Source: Canna indica (lineage: Eukaryota > Streptophyta > Magnoliopsida > Zingiberales > Cannaceae). From it: a stretch of DNA of 64,000 bases. The stretch covers positions 64,543,501-64,607,500 of the forward strand of contig CP136890.1 of NCBI GenBank assembly GCA_034359265.1. The letters are read 5' to 3'. How positions within the stretch are numbered: the stretch's first letter is position 1; each line of letters begins with the position of its first letter. Shown here in pieces: positions 47,196 to 57,178 of the stretch. The notes beneath the pieces are model-generated. The model saw nothing but the letters and a program-made list of their open reading frames with translations. It made no database searches and was not told where the DNA came from. Position numbers and translations under genes: made by a program.

Positions 47196-48329
47196 ATGGC
47201 ACCCAAGACAAAGCTTTCAAATTTTCCTGATAATCTCCTAACCTCCATAGGCAAGACTCAAGCCCCTAGGTTCATAGACATAACCATCTTACAAACTCGT
47301 CCAGTGAACTTAGGAGACCTAGAAAAGTATGACATTAGAAGCAGGCTTGCAGCCCTGGGATGGGTAGAATACATAGGGAGACAGGTACCATTGTGTCCTA
47401 TATTGGTGAAGGCATTCTTCTCTAACCTGGTTATAGATAAGGTTAGACTATGTGACTCACTAGTCCTTAGATCTGAAATCCTAGGCAAACCTATAGTCAT
47501 CACTGAAATAGCCATTAGGGATGCCTTTGGGTTCCCTCTACTAGGAAGATCAATATATAACACGTCCACACACCACTTTCATGAGGATTTTCCTAGTAGT
47601 GAGGTTGTGTCAACCATTTGACCTGAAGGTTACAAGGGGATGCTTCCTACTCAAAGCATCAAACTATCAACTACTGCTAGTATTATGCATCTTATCATTG
47701 CTTATAATATACTTCCTAGGGTAGGACACTATGATGAGGTAACCAGCACGAGCACTAGAGTGCTCTTTTATGCTATGACCCGTAGACCTATAAACGTTCT
47801 TGATCTTATGCTTCATTACATAGCGGATGTTCACGCCTCTAGAAAGCAAGCCCTACCCTATGCCACAATAATATCTCATTTCATTTATGTTGTTGGGGTA
47901 AATAGGTCCAAATTTGAGATAGAGTCTGTGCCCAAAGCAATAGACACCTATACTCTAAACCGGATGAAAATACTTGAAAACCAACACAGTAAGAGGGTAC
48001 GGGGGGCACCTGAGGCGCACAACGATGATGATGAGGATAGGGATGAGGCGGATGCTGGTGGAAGCTCGTCGGTTGTTACTCATATTGAGCGTTTGGGAGA
48101 GCTGGAGCATCGATTTGCTCAATTTTATATTGACCAACTAGAATGGAACAGAGGTACGATAGGGCGTCTAGATGAGTATGGTCGACGCATCGATAAGTAC
48201 GATCAGATAATCGATGAGTACGATAGCCGCATTGATGGGTATGGTCAACGCATAGACCAGTACGGTCAGAGAGTTGATGACTATGGTCATCGTGTTGATG
48301 AGATGTATGGTCGGGTGGATGAGATGTGA
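47196..48329 (+). CDS. Additional ORF of element F with heptad-repeat tail
   Basis: 378 codons from the ATG right after the predicted splice acceptor (MAPKTKLSNFPDNLL), interrupted once by TGA at 47619-47621 (codon 142) with clear continuation in the same frame. The N-terminal 250 residues form a globular-looking domain (ALGWVEYIGRQVPLCPILV, then RDAFGFPLLG) that resembles the 'putative plant transposon protein' type of additional ORF found in some plant LTR elements; that match is from memory and moderate. An Asp/Glu-rich linker (about 265-285) follows, then a perfect-register tail of seven 7-residue units, D-x-Y-x-x-R-[I/V], at 48171-48326. The tail should form a coiled coil. It is on the sense strand, where the 3' part of pol would lie. 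Role unknown; the TGA may be a recent TGG to TGA change. It could be an oligomerising nucleic-acid-binding or envelope-position protein. Confidence 0.7.
48171..48326 (+). repeat. 21-bp coding tandem repeat
   Basis: Seven in-frame 21-bp units plus a 9-bp partial, such as GATGAGTATGGTCGACGCAT and GATGACTATGGTCATCGTGT, each coding one heptad of the extra ORF tail. Units start at 48171, 48192, 48213, 48234, 48255, 48276 and 48297. Confidence 0.93.
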
Positions 48330-48629
48330 CAATACTATCAGACGCATTTGCCACCTCCACCACCTGAGGATGATTAGTCCCACTGTTGCATGATGTCATT
48401 CATTCTATGGACTTGTATTAATACTATACTTTGCTTAGACTATTTTGTATCTGTATTTGAGACCACTTGCCTTTATATTTATGTGGCTACGTTGAACATA
48501 TTATTGTTGCACTTAATTATGTGAGGATTGCATGATGTTGCACTTAATCATATGACTCATCATTAACATGAATGACTCATATTTTTTCTTTTTTCTTTTT
48601 TTTTTAAAAAGTACCCTTTTTGATCGATG

Positions 48630-48881
48630 ACAAAAGGGGGAGAAGAGTGTTCATCATTATGAGTTAACATGTTTCAAATTAGGCATGATGATAGGGGGAG
48701 AGTTAAATATATGCATATTGATAGGGGAAGAACTAAATATAATATGTGTTGTATTCATCTACTTTTAATGCTCTCAAATACGCACTTATAAACTCATGCT
48801 TCACACTAATTGATTAATATATTACATATAGATTTTTAGTTCTTTATCATCAATGGTTTGTCATAATCAAAAGGGGGAGAT
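48630..48881 (+). promoter_or_regulatory. Polypurine-tract cluster of element F
   Basis: AAAAGGGGGAGAAGAG near 48633, GATAGGGGGAGAG near 48690, GATAGGGGAAGAA near 48720, and the terminal AAAAGGGGGAGAT at 48869-48881, abutting the 3' LTR. Confidence 0.75.
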
Positions 48882-50256
48882 TGTTGGCCGAAGGTTTTTT
48901 CCTTCGTGTTCTACTCTCTTTATGATTATTTTGATGATAACAAACCAAGTCTATCTAATCGAGTTCTTGAAGCATGAATGTTGCAGGTTCAATAAAAGAT
49001 AAAAGTCGATTTCACAATTTGTGATATCGGTCTCGATACGACGTACTTTTACGACGACTCACAAGAGTTCGACGCGTGCACCAAAGACGTCTTGGACGAG
49101 TCTAGAGAACATCTGGAAAGATCTCTAAGTTGACGCATGCTGAAGGCCGGAATCCGAAAACAAAGCGCGTAACAAGAAGATCCAAAGAAGAAATTTCTAG
49201 CCCGGGTTCGGTCGACCGAATGCTACAAAAAATTGGTAGTGACCAATTCGATCAACCGGTCGGTCGACATAATTCGGTCAAAAATTGGCAGTAGCCAATT
49301 TAACTGATCGATCGGTCGACCGAATGTGGTGAAAAACTAGTAGTAGCCAATTCGATCGACTGAAGTGTGCCCAAAAGCGACAGATTTCCATGATCGCTTG
49401 GGCGGTTGATCAGTGGGTCGACCGACGATCAACCGACAAGCAACTAAGTGTCACCAATGGGCAGAAAAATGTTCGTTGACGACACCTTGAGTTTGAGGGG
49501 TTATAAATACCCACCCAAAACTCTCTCCCTGCTGGTTATTGATGTCTCTAAGTCTAAAAGAGTGGTTCTAAGCATATTCTAAGCTCTATCTTGATCAAAT
49601 CTTCAAAACCTAGCCCTTGATCCCTCAATCTTAAGTGTTCATCATTGGAGGGTCATTCAAGCTTGCTAGGCTCAACAAGAAGAGATGATCCTATTGTGAT
49701 AAGTCATCTTTTCTCTCTTCTTGTGATTAAAGTGTTTTTGGTTTGATTTTGATTGTATTAACTTGATCGCATAATAGACCTTGTGTAGGGTCTAGCTAGT
49801 TTGTGGTAATCTTGGTGTTTAAGGTGTAAAGCCACTTGTGTAAAACTAGATTAGGAGTTGTTCTTAGGAATTGAAGTGGGAAAGCTCACTTAGTGTGAAG
49901 GTGGATACTTCCGGGTGTGGAAGTACCTTCGAAGGGAGTGTAGGGTCTTTCTGGTGTAAAGTCCTCAATTGTAAGCTACTCTTAATTTAGTGCATTTGTG
50001 TGTGAAATCCTAAGCACGGGTCTTAGGTAATGGAGTAGGCGGTTAGCCGAACCACTATAAATTCCTTTGTGTTAGCATTGTTCTTCTTGCGTTTGCTTAA
50101 CTGCTTTATTTTATCGCTTCTTTATTTAATCATCTAATTGTGAATTGCCTAAGTTGTAAGAAAATGATTAAACTCGAAAAACCGGAATTAGGCAAAAAGA
50201 TTTAGTTAACACACTATTCACCCCCCCCCCCCTCTAGTGTTGTCATTTCTCCAACA
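48882..50256 (+). repeat. 3' LTR of element F
   Basis: 1375 bp, TGTTGGCCGAAGG to ...TTTCTCCAACA, with TATA box 49502-49509, palindromic words 49205-49435, and a run of 14 C near the 3' end (about 50219-50232). It keeps the ~120-bp segment lost from the 5' LTR. Confidence 0.88.
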
Positions 50257-50281
50257 TAACTGAGAGATAGAACCTATGTCC

Positions 50282-51790
50282 TCATGGTTATATATTGAGT
50301 CCCAGGCTAAGATAATATCACCTGAGACATCATTAGATGACTGGGCAATAACAATCCATTGTCACCCTAATTAAGGAGTGTATATCATGTTGAGTTTCAA
50401 CATCACCAATGTGAGTTTCTTGAAGGGTAATTATTTTAAAGGAATATATTCACTAAATATGAAAGGAAATCAAGAGCATGGTACCTTGTAGCACCATGAC
50501 AATTCCAACTCAATATGTCCATTGAATCAAGGGATCACTAGAGTGTACTTGAGTATTCACCTATATAGGTGGTGTAGATGATCGAACTTACTCGCTATTC
50601 TTGTTGAGAATGAGGCCTCTTAGCCTTTGATTGTTTCTCCCTATGTGAAATCTGAACTTGAGAGTGATATGGTCTAGGCACTCTTTGAGAGGACTAGGGA
50701 GGGACTCCCTGGGGGGTCCCATATAGCCACTTGGAAGATCAAAGAGACCTCCTCCCGATCATCCATGGGTCGAGAGAGAGGAGCATTACCAGTGTGGCCA
50801 TTAAGCCAAGCTCAAAAGGGAGAGAAGTAGTGTCCATAGGGGCCGTTTGAAAAGGGATGATAGAAGAGGGGTTCATGATAGAGGTGGGGAGAAAAGAGGG
50901 GTTGACCATTGAGCCAAAGCCTCGAGGGATGGAGGAGGATGAGGAAGCATTGGCTCTAGTGGAGGTAGGAGGAGGACATGAAGATGGTGTCCAAGAATAG
51001 AGTGGTCGGGTTCACAATGGTAATGGGAAAAGAGATGGTTTTAGGGTTTGGGCGAGAAGAAGAAGGGGTCTTTTGATTGGTTTTGGCTCTAGTAAACTAA
51101 AAGTTGTTTTCGCGTTGTTTGGGTAGGAGGTAAAGGAGGGGCAATAGAAATCTCAAGATGAAAGAAATGATTTGTGTTTCGAACAGGTGGTGGATGGGGA
51201 ACCTTAGAGAGGAGGTTGGCATGAACACAAGGGTAATCAGTTTGAGTCCTACAAACATCTTATAGAATCCCAATGAGGATTATAGTGAGGGTGTGCCCCC
51301 AATAGGTGGCTCATTAAAGGGCACATTAATGGGGCAAATAAACTCTTCTAGATTCGAAGTCATTGTGGCATCCACGTCTATGCCACGTGGCTTAGGTCGG
51401 CTACGGAATGCAAACCGACATAGCTAGAACATGAACCGTAATAGCCAGAATTCGAAGCGTCATGACCAGAGGTAGAAAGAGACCATAGGTGGTTCTGACG
51501 GACTACATGTTATTCCAGCACGTCAGCGGAACTAGAGGGGGAGTAGGTAAAATAGATATCGATTTAGATACCAATTTCATAGTAACATTCGATGGAGAAT
51601 TTGAAGAAACCATTGGAATAGAAATATCAAAAATCTTAGAAATCTTAGCAAAAGAAGTATTTGAACCATGAACAGGACAAACATAAATTGGATGAGCATC
51701 ATTAGGGTTTCATTTTTTGGGACAATTGGACTCATGATGGCCAAGTAAATCATAGAAATAATAAACCTAGGGCAAATTTTCGTTTACTAC
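50282..51790 (-). pseudogene. Decayed LINE, ORF1 end and endonuclease start
   Basis: Read on the minus strand, 50522 begins MDILSWNCHGATRYHALDFL, the start of a LINE AP-like endonuclease (WNC-G motif); the frame is soon lost to stops and runs out near element F. Upstream of it (to the right), about 51714-51775 encodes a remnant CCHC knuckle (LLGHHESNCPKK with its first Cys residues changed), typical of LINE ORF1 nucleic-acid-binding proteins. The stretch between has no long frame. It is a different insertion from the LINE at 10648. Confidence 0.6.
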
Positions 51791-52092
51791 TAGTTGGAAT
51801 ACATCATTGCCTTTCTCGCCACTCCAAATGCTGAGAAATATTGAAGACATCACCACCTCTCCCTCTAACTCTGCAGTTGCTTGTGCACAATGACACGTCA
51901 CTACCATGCAACCACCATGCATTGTTACTGCGTCAATGCTACTGCATCACGATCTCCCACAAATGACACTCATTCATTCTGTTTTATTCTTTCAGCTACT
52001 GTGTATAAATACCCATGTACAAGATCAGTAAATAACATTGCTCCATTATTTTTCACTTTGTTTTGTTGAGTACTCTGTTTCGTTTCCTCTTT
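51791..52092 (+). mobile_element. Copia LTR, 3' portion
   Basis: Ends ...GTACTCTGTTTCGTTTCCTC followed by TTTA and the TGGTATCAAAGTAAC primer-site-like sequence at 52093-52107. TATA-type box at about 52003-52010 (TATAAATA). The same sequence lies reversed at 32897-33070. The left border is uncertain. Confidence 0.65.
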
Positions 52093-52161
52093 ATGGTATC
52101 AAAGTAACAATACTCCACCAAGTTTTGATCCTCTTCCTGCGATTCCTCTCTTCATTTCGCC

Positions 52162-52780
52162 ATGGCTACTGGACAAGAACCGGCTCCAGCAAATTCGTCG
52201 TCTTCGACTCATGGAGTAATCAACCCGATTACATATGGAGGCCAAATAGTTACCACCAATCCTTCCACTCAACTTTCGATCAAGTTGACTGGAAGCAGTA
52301 ACTATGTAACACGGCGAGCGCAACACGATTTGCTTCTGCTCGGCTACGATCTGACTTCCTTCGTCGACGGATCACTACCGTGTCCACCGATCAGAGATCC
52401 TACAAAGAAAGAACTGGATGAGACAAGATGGCCTCATCAGACACGCCATCATGGCGTTCGTCGACTCGACAATAGCTCCGCTAGTTGCTACAACAACTAC
52501 AGCATATTCTACTTGAACAAAATTGGCTTTGCAACACGCCAATAAATCCCAATCGAGGGTATATGCACTTCAGGATCGACTCTCACGCATAACAAAAGGT
52601 ATGAGAAGTGTTTCTGAACATTTCAATGAAGTTAGATTGATTGTAGACGAGCTGGCGATCGATGATGCGCTGATCAGCAACGCAGCTCTTGTTATTAAAA
52701 TTCTCAGAGGATTGGACTCCGAGTACAACGACATCAGCGCTGCAATCATATCAGCGCTGCAATCAGCGTTTCATAGTTGA
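52162..52780 (+). pseudogene. Copia Gag N-terminal fragment
   Basis: Gag start of an unrelated Ty1/copia element: MATGQEPAPANSSSSTHGVI, then QLSIKLTGSSNYVTRRAQHD and LLLLGYDLTSFVDGS, the usual opening of Retrotran_gag_3/UBN2-type Gags. The frame shifts near 52430 and the homology resumes at 52523-52770 (SVSEHFNEVRLIVDELA, then DALISNAALVIKILRGLDSEYNDI). It ends abruptly where LTR-like sequence of the Sirevirus group begins, so the rest of the element is lost. Confidence 0.8.
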
Positions 52781-53245
52781 TTCTTAATTGAGCCTTCATT
52801 CTTTATCGATTCATTTTCTCGAGGCATTAAGAGTACAAGGGGATCACTATTGGAGCTAAGTATTTGTGTTGTTGTATTTATAGCTCCATTTACTTGTATT
52901 TTATAGCTTGTTTCATTTAGTTTTATCTTTGGTTTGAAGGTGTAGGTGATACACCTTGTTTCCTTTGTAATTGAGTGTTTGGGTATATAATAATAGTTGA
53001 GGTATCCTCTAGGGTTGAGGAATAAGTCATCTTTATATTCTTTATGAAAGATTCAAGTTACAAAAGGTTTGGTGGTTGCCTTGGTGTAAAGGCATAAGTC
53101 CACTGGTGTACTTTTAATCTAGGATTAGAGTGTCCTTAGGAGAGAGTTCTCTTGGTGTGAAGGCAGAGACTTCCGAGTGTGGAAGTGCCTTCGATGTGAG
53201 AGCGGAGATTCTCCGATGTAAATTCCTCATTCCTCGAGTACTTAT
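52781..53245 (+). mobile_element. LTR fragment, third Sirevirus-like subfamily
   Basis: Contains the landmarks of the family LTR 3' half (GGTGGTTGCCTTGGTGTAAA, GACTTCCGAGTGTGGAAGTG, CCGATGTAAATTCCTC) but with enough differences from A, E and F to be another subfamily. Neither end is present. Confidence 0.6.
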
Positions 53246-54165
53246 AATTTGTCTGTAAACGTGAAATGTGGTCGTATTGCGGTATGTCTATGCTAGTAGA
53301 CATCCAGTGCCGTATACGGGCTCTATCCCATAAAGCTCGGTTACAATGTCATGACTCGGCTAGGGTATGGAATTCATGCCAAACCCTAATATTGATTCAT
53401 ATGTATACCACTCTATCAAGTTGTCGTCTCAACCATGAAACATCATAAACCCTTTTCCGACTTTCATATCTACTATGGGAAGAGATTCCCGAGTCGACAC
53501 TTGCTGGAGCACATAGGACACTATCTCCTTTTAGTATGAGTAACTGATTCCTTGTTGGTTGCTCAGCTACCTTCATGAAAGCTTCACTGTGCCCAGTAGT
53601 ACCCGACACATGGCTCTGCAAGCCATGTAGGGAATACACCAAAGCAATAGATCGCCAATCATAAGGTTACCATGATAACCTCAGGTCCAAGGATTGCTTT
53701 CACCCACTATCACCTGAGGAACAACCTATTGACACTCATGTAAGGATTCCATTTGGCATTCCTCGAGCGGGTTGGTTTTGTGAACTCGTTCTCTAATGAG
53801 CATTTGCACTTGTACATTAATGATGCCTCATAGGTAACTGCGAGATCGGCTACCCCTATCAAATAGAGCATGTACCAAGTGCACTGGTCTTGCCGGAATC
53901 ACCGATCCCCTACTCAGTGATCCTACGACCAGGAACATTTAGAACTAGGCCTCTGGATTCTAAGTCTCACTCGCATGATCTCATCATAGCCTTAGAATCA
54001 TTTTCTTGAGTTCTTGGGGTTCATCATAATCTTATTAATAAAACAAAGATGCAACATATGATGAAAAGATGTCTCATTTGTTCATTACCATTGAATAATC
54101 CCTAAACACATCGACTTGTGATTGGCTCAAGGGTACTATTCCTTTCAGGACCCTCACCAGCACCC
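53246..54165. other. Unassigned repeat-like sequence
   Basis: About 920 bp of balanced composition with no coherent ORF. It includes GTTACCATGATAACCTCAGG and AGAGCATGTACCAAGTGCAC. My impression is of a reverse-strand piece of a retroelement untranslated region, but no terminus or domain supports this here. Confidence 0.3.
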
Positions 54166-54205
54166 CTAACCCTCTTTTGCCGCTTCAAAGGTGATCCAAG
54201 AGAAG

Positions 54206-55171
54206 TTAGGACTCTGAAGGCATAAACCGCCTGACTGCCTCGGGGGCAGGAGTTATTGAGGTCCTTGGAGCACGAGACCTTGTGGTCCTCACAAACTTCA
54301 GCAAACTATCTGTCAACGAATTCTTCTCCTTACTGCTTGGAATACTCCTCTGCATCTCCTCCAACCGAGCACGAGCTCCAAGAGCTTTTAATATCGAAGA
54401 CATTTTTCCTGTAAGAACAAAAGAATTGGATAAGTATGCTCTGAGCAAAAGAAGCAACAAATACCCCGCACCTCGAACCCACCTATATACTCCAAAACCA
54501 AAGACTCGTCACAGCTCCGCTCAAGTGTCTACTTCGGAGCGAGAGGGACAGGAGGACAATTCTACTCCAAAAAAGCAATCATGTCCTTGTCCCTAGGGGG
54601 AATACGCTCGTCTTCAAAATGCTAGATCGAACGGGCCTCCAACCTCCAGGATAAAGGGGACATCTTTGTGCAGGTAAGGCTCCTCCAAGAAGAACGGTCA
54701 AATGCCCTCTCATGACTTAACCCTAAAAAAGCGGGTCTTGAAGTTCTTATACGAACTCTTGTACAAGCTGAAGATCTTCCTCCCATGGATGCCACTGAAG
54801 GACACCCACGGTCCTTTTTGCTCCCCCTTAGCTTGGAAGAGGGAGAAGAACACAGAAAGGCTCGGCTTAATCCCGAGACACTCCATCATAATTTCAAAAC
54901 AACGAACGAATGCCCAATTGTTCAGGTGCAATTGGGTGGGAGAAACGTTCACCAAATTCAAAACATTGTGCTCAAAATCAGTAAAAGGAAGACATTCATC
55001 CCCAACTCGTCGAAGAAAGTCCAATATACAAGGATGAACTCTGAGTCGATATTCGTGATACACTCGGTCCGATGACAAGCACGGAAGATATTCATAGTCC
55101 TCTTCGGCACCCTCACAAGCAATGAACACACTCTCCCAGAAGGATAAGATGTTATTCAAGTCGGCCATCAC
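54206..55171 (-). pseudogene. Antisense extra ORF of Tat-like gypsy element
   Basis: Minus-strand remains of the 'putative gypsy type transposon' (Transposase_28) protein. The first part, 55171-54710, reads PFTDFEHNVLNLVNVSPTQL, then NNWAFVRCFEIMMECLG, PSLSVFFSLF and GPWVSFSGIHGRK, all in the family's usual order. The last part, 54460-54206, is a Ser/Arg-rich tail. Sequence between them is frameshifted. It lies antisense to, and upstream of, the LTR at about 55930-56340, the position described for extra ORFs in plant Tat-lineage gypsy elements. Its role in those elements is not known. Confidence 0.65.
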
Positions 55172-55218
55172 CGAACTCTATAACTTTATCTCCTCTTGAA
55201 CCTAGGAATAGGAATCTG

Positions 55219-55239
55219 ACCCCCCCCCCCCCCCCCCCG
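55219..55239. repeat. Poly(C) run
   Basis: About 20 consecutive C. Length is liable to slippage or sequencing error. Confidence 0.9.
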
Positions 55240-56340
55240 ACATCCTAGACTCTGACTTTATGATGTCGCTCCTCCTCGCCATCAACCCAATAAGAATTGT
55301 AAAAACCCTAAAACGAGGACAAGTAAATAAACCTACTGACCTAAGGCTAGACCTACAAAAGCTAAAGCAAGGCGTCATAAAACTCACTGAAGAAGGAAAG
55401 AGAACAATGGATGTTGAACGAATGATCAACTAAGCTGTCGCCGAAGAAGACCTCCAAAGCACCAAGTGTAGAAAGCACGAGAAAAGTTCGAAAATGGGAA
55501 GGAATATATTGTCTTATAGGCACACAAGTAATAAACCCCTCATCGAACGACCAGCAATTGTGCTACAAACAAATCCCAACCGACCAGCCCACCAAATGAC
55601 GATTTTCTAGAAAACAGCAACACATCTGCAAACACTTTCTCCTCCATGAGTACTCTTCCAAAACGAAAAACAAGCGTCAATCAGAAGCCACCACGGAAGA
55701 GAGAAATCCCCATTATTAAGCCTCTATGCTAGGCACAAAAGCCGAAGAGACGCAAAATGACACGGCAAAGATACACCAATTTGATCCGCCCCAAACCAAA
55801 GCGAAGTCATCACACAGCAGCTTGTAGGCGAGCCTGACTTCTACGATAACCTAATACAGCTCGGTGAAATATTCCTAGAGATCCCTCATATCACAAGAAT
55901 GTCAACATCACTTAGAGCTCGGCACGTAGTCCTTCATACTCCAACCGAGCTTGAGGGTTGTGGACTGGACTAGTATTATTGGGCCCGACTGAATTAGGCC
56001 CAGCAGCGCCCTGCACTCCTAAATATGACTCAAGCCGGACCAAATGGCTTCGCCCGAGGCTCCACCCAGTTATACAAGGACATCCACGTCGTTCTTAATT
56101 ACGAGGGATATGCTATTACGAGCTTGACATCTCTAGTAATAGCCTTGACCCATTCTGAGCAATGTCCCTGTGAGATTATCAGACGGCGTCATTACCTTCA
56201 TTTGTAATAAATACATACATGACACCCCTTAGGTAACCTAAGTTACCGACTTGAGCGTTAGAGTATCTTTTGTAGGTCTTCCGCCAGAGTTACACCTTAC
56301 CAGAAGAGACACTGAACCAGACCAAACTGCTCTGATCCTT
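55240..56340 (+). mobile_element. Tat-like gypsy 3' region and LTR remnant
   Basis: GC-rich untranslated sequence followed by LTR-like sequence from about 55930. The U3/R part ends TTGTAATAAATACATACATG and is followed by CCGACTTGAGCGTTAGAGTA, then TCTTTTGTAGGT; the GACTTGAGCGT-AGAGT-TTTT-AGGT phrase is characteristic of Tat-type gypsy LTRs. Neither LTR end can be fixed and no gag-pol is in the window. Confidence 0.5.
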
Positions 56341-56357
56341 AGGCAAAAAAAGAAACC

Positions 56358-56480
56358 ATTTAGAAAATGACTATTTGAAATTGAGACAAACTGCCCGAAA
56401 CCAAAATCGAAAATGATCAGTATTTAATATTGCTATTTGAAACTGAAACTATTTAACCATCGAATATTTGATATATTACA
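56358..56480 (+). repeat. Direct repeat left of the CACTA element
   Basis: TTTAGAAAATGACTATTTGA, then ...ATTTAATATTGCTATTTGAA, then ...CATCGAATATTTGAT matches 63642-63735 on the other side of the CACTA insertion in the same orientation, apart from an extra ~28 bp here. 56481-56531 leads up to the TTT target site. Confidence 0.65.
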
Positions 56481-56531
56481 AGACATTGATTGATAAGATA
56501 GAAATGACAACGGTTCGATTAATCACATTTT

Positions 56532-56905
56532 CACTACTAGAAAAATGGGCATCAGCAACGGCTGATGCCATTGCTGAGCCGTTGCTGAAAATCATCAGCA
56601 ACAGCGTGCAACAGCTGACACTGTTGCAATGGAGCCGTGGCAGAAAATCGCGTTGCTGATAACTTAGCAACGAATCAGCAACGGCCGCTCGAGCCGTTGC
56701 TAAAAATATTATCAGCAACGGTTTTGCCACGGACGCGGAGCCATTGCTGATAACATTAATAGCAATGGCTGGTGAGCCCGTAGCAACGTCGTTAGTAAAA
56801 GCCCGTTGCTAAGCCGTTGCTGTAGGTCATCAGCAACGGCTTTCGATAAACTTTTAGCAACGGCTTTCCCACGGACGGCCGTGGGAAAGCCGTTGCTGAT
56901 GATGT
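56532..56905. repeat. Left terminal and subterminal repeats of CACTA
   Basis: The terminal CACTACTAGAAAA is followed by more than a dozen copies, in both orientations, of a CAGCAACGGC-type word, many paired as short hairpins (GCCGTTGCTGA...TCAGCAACGGC). These arrays are binding sites for the element's accessory protein in En/Spm. 56906-57178 is AT-rich untranslated sequence. Confidence 0.85.
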
Positions 56906-57178
56906 GAACCTGGTAACGAAAAAAATTAAAATTTCAAATTTCCATTGATACATTGATACATTGTCTGATACATAACTCACACACCCATACACTCATACAC
57001 ACATTCATTCACACATCACAAATATACCAAGATATACATCAAAACAATTATATTTATATTTATAATTATCCACAATAGTATAAAAACTATTCAAATGCAA
57101 AATTGAAGTATCAATATCCAAACAAAATAAATTAAACAAGTATAATATCTCAGTAACAAAGTCAATATATAAAAAATC

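Larger units (their letters stand above)
42556..50256 (+). mobile_element. Complete pol-less element F with extra ORF
   Basis: About 7.7 kb, flanked by a perfect TAACT duplication (42551-42555 and 50257-50261). Order: 5' LTR 42556-43788, primer site 43789-43807, gag remnant 43857-45138, non-coding spacer, a leader exon and intron (46430-47195), an additional ORF (47196-48329), purine tracts 48630-48881, 3' LTR 48882-50256. It is a second subfamily: the LTR starts TGTTGGCCGAAAG rather than TGTTGGCTTAAG, and the extra ORF is absent from A, C, D and E. No pol is present. Confidence 0.87.

Noticed and set aside
47619..47621. TGA as selenocysteine or programmed recoding
   Set aside because: Land plants lack selenocysteine insertion, and similar single stops in neighbouring element genes fit mutation.
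54702..55075. Plus-strand open frames near the Tat-like remnant
   Set aside because: They are the complement of the Transposase_28-like minus-strand frame, which carries the recognisable motifs.
55219..55239. Poly(C) run as a functional G-quadruplex or i-motif site
   Set aside because: A lone homopolymer in a decayed element, with likely length error; nothing around it supports a role.
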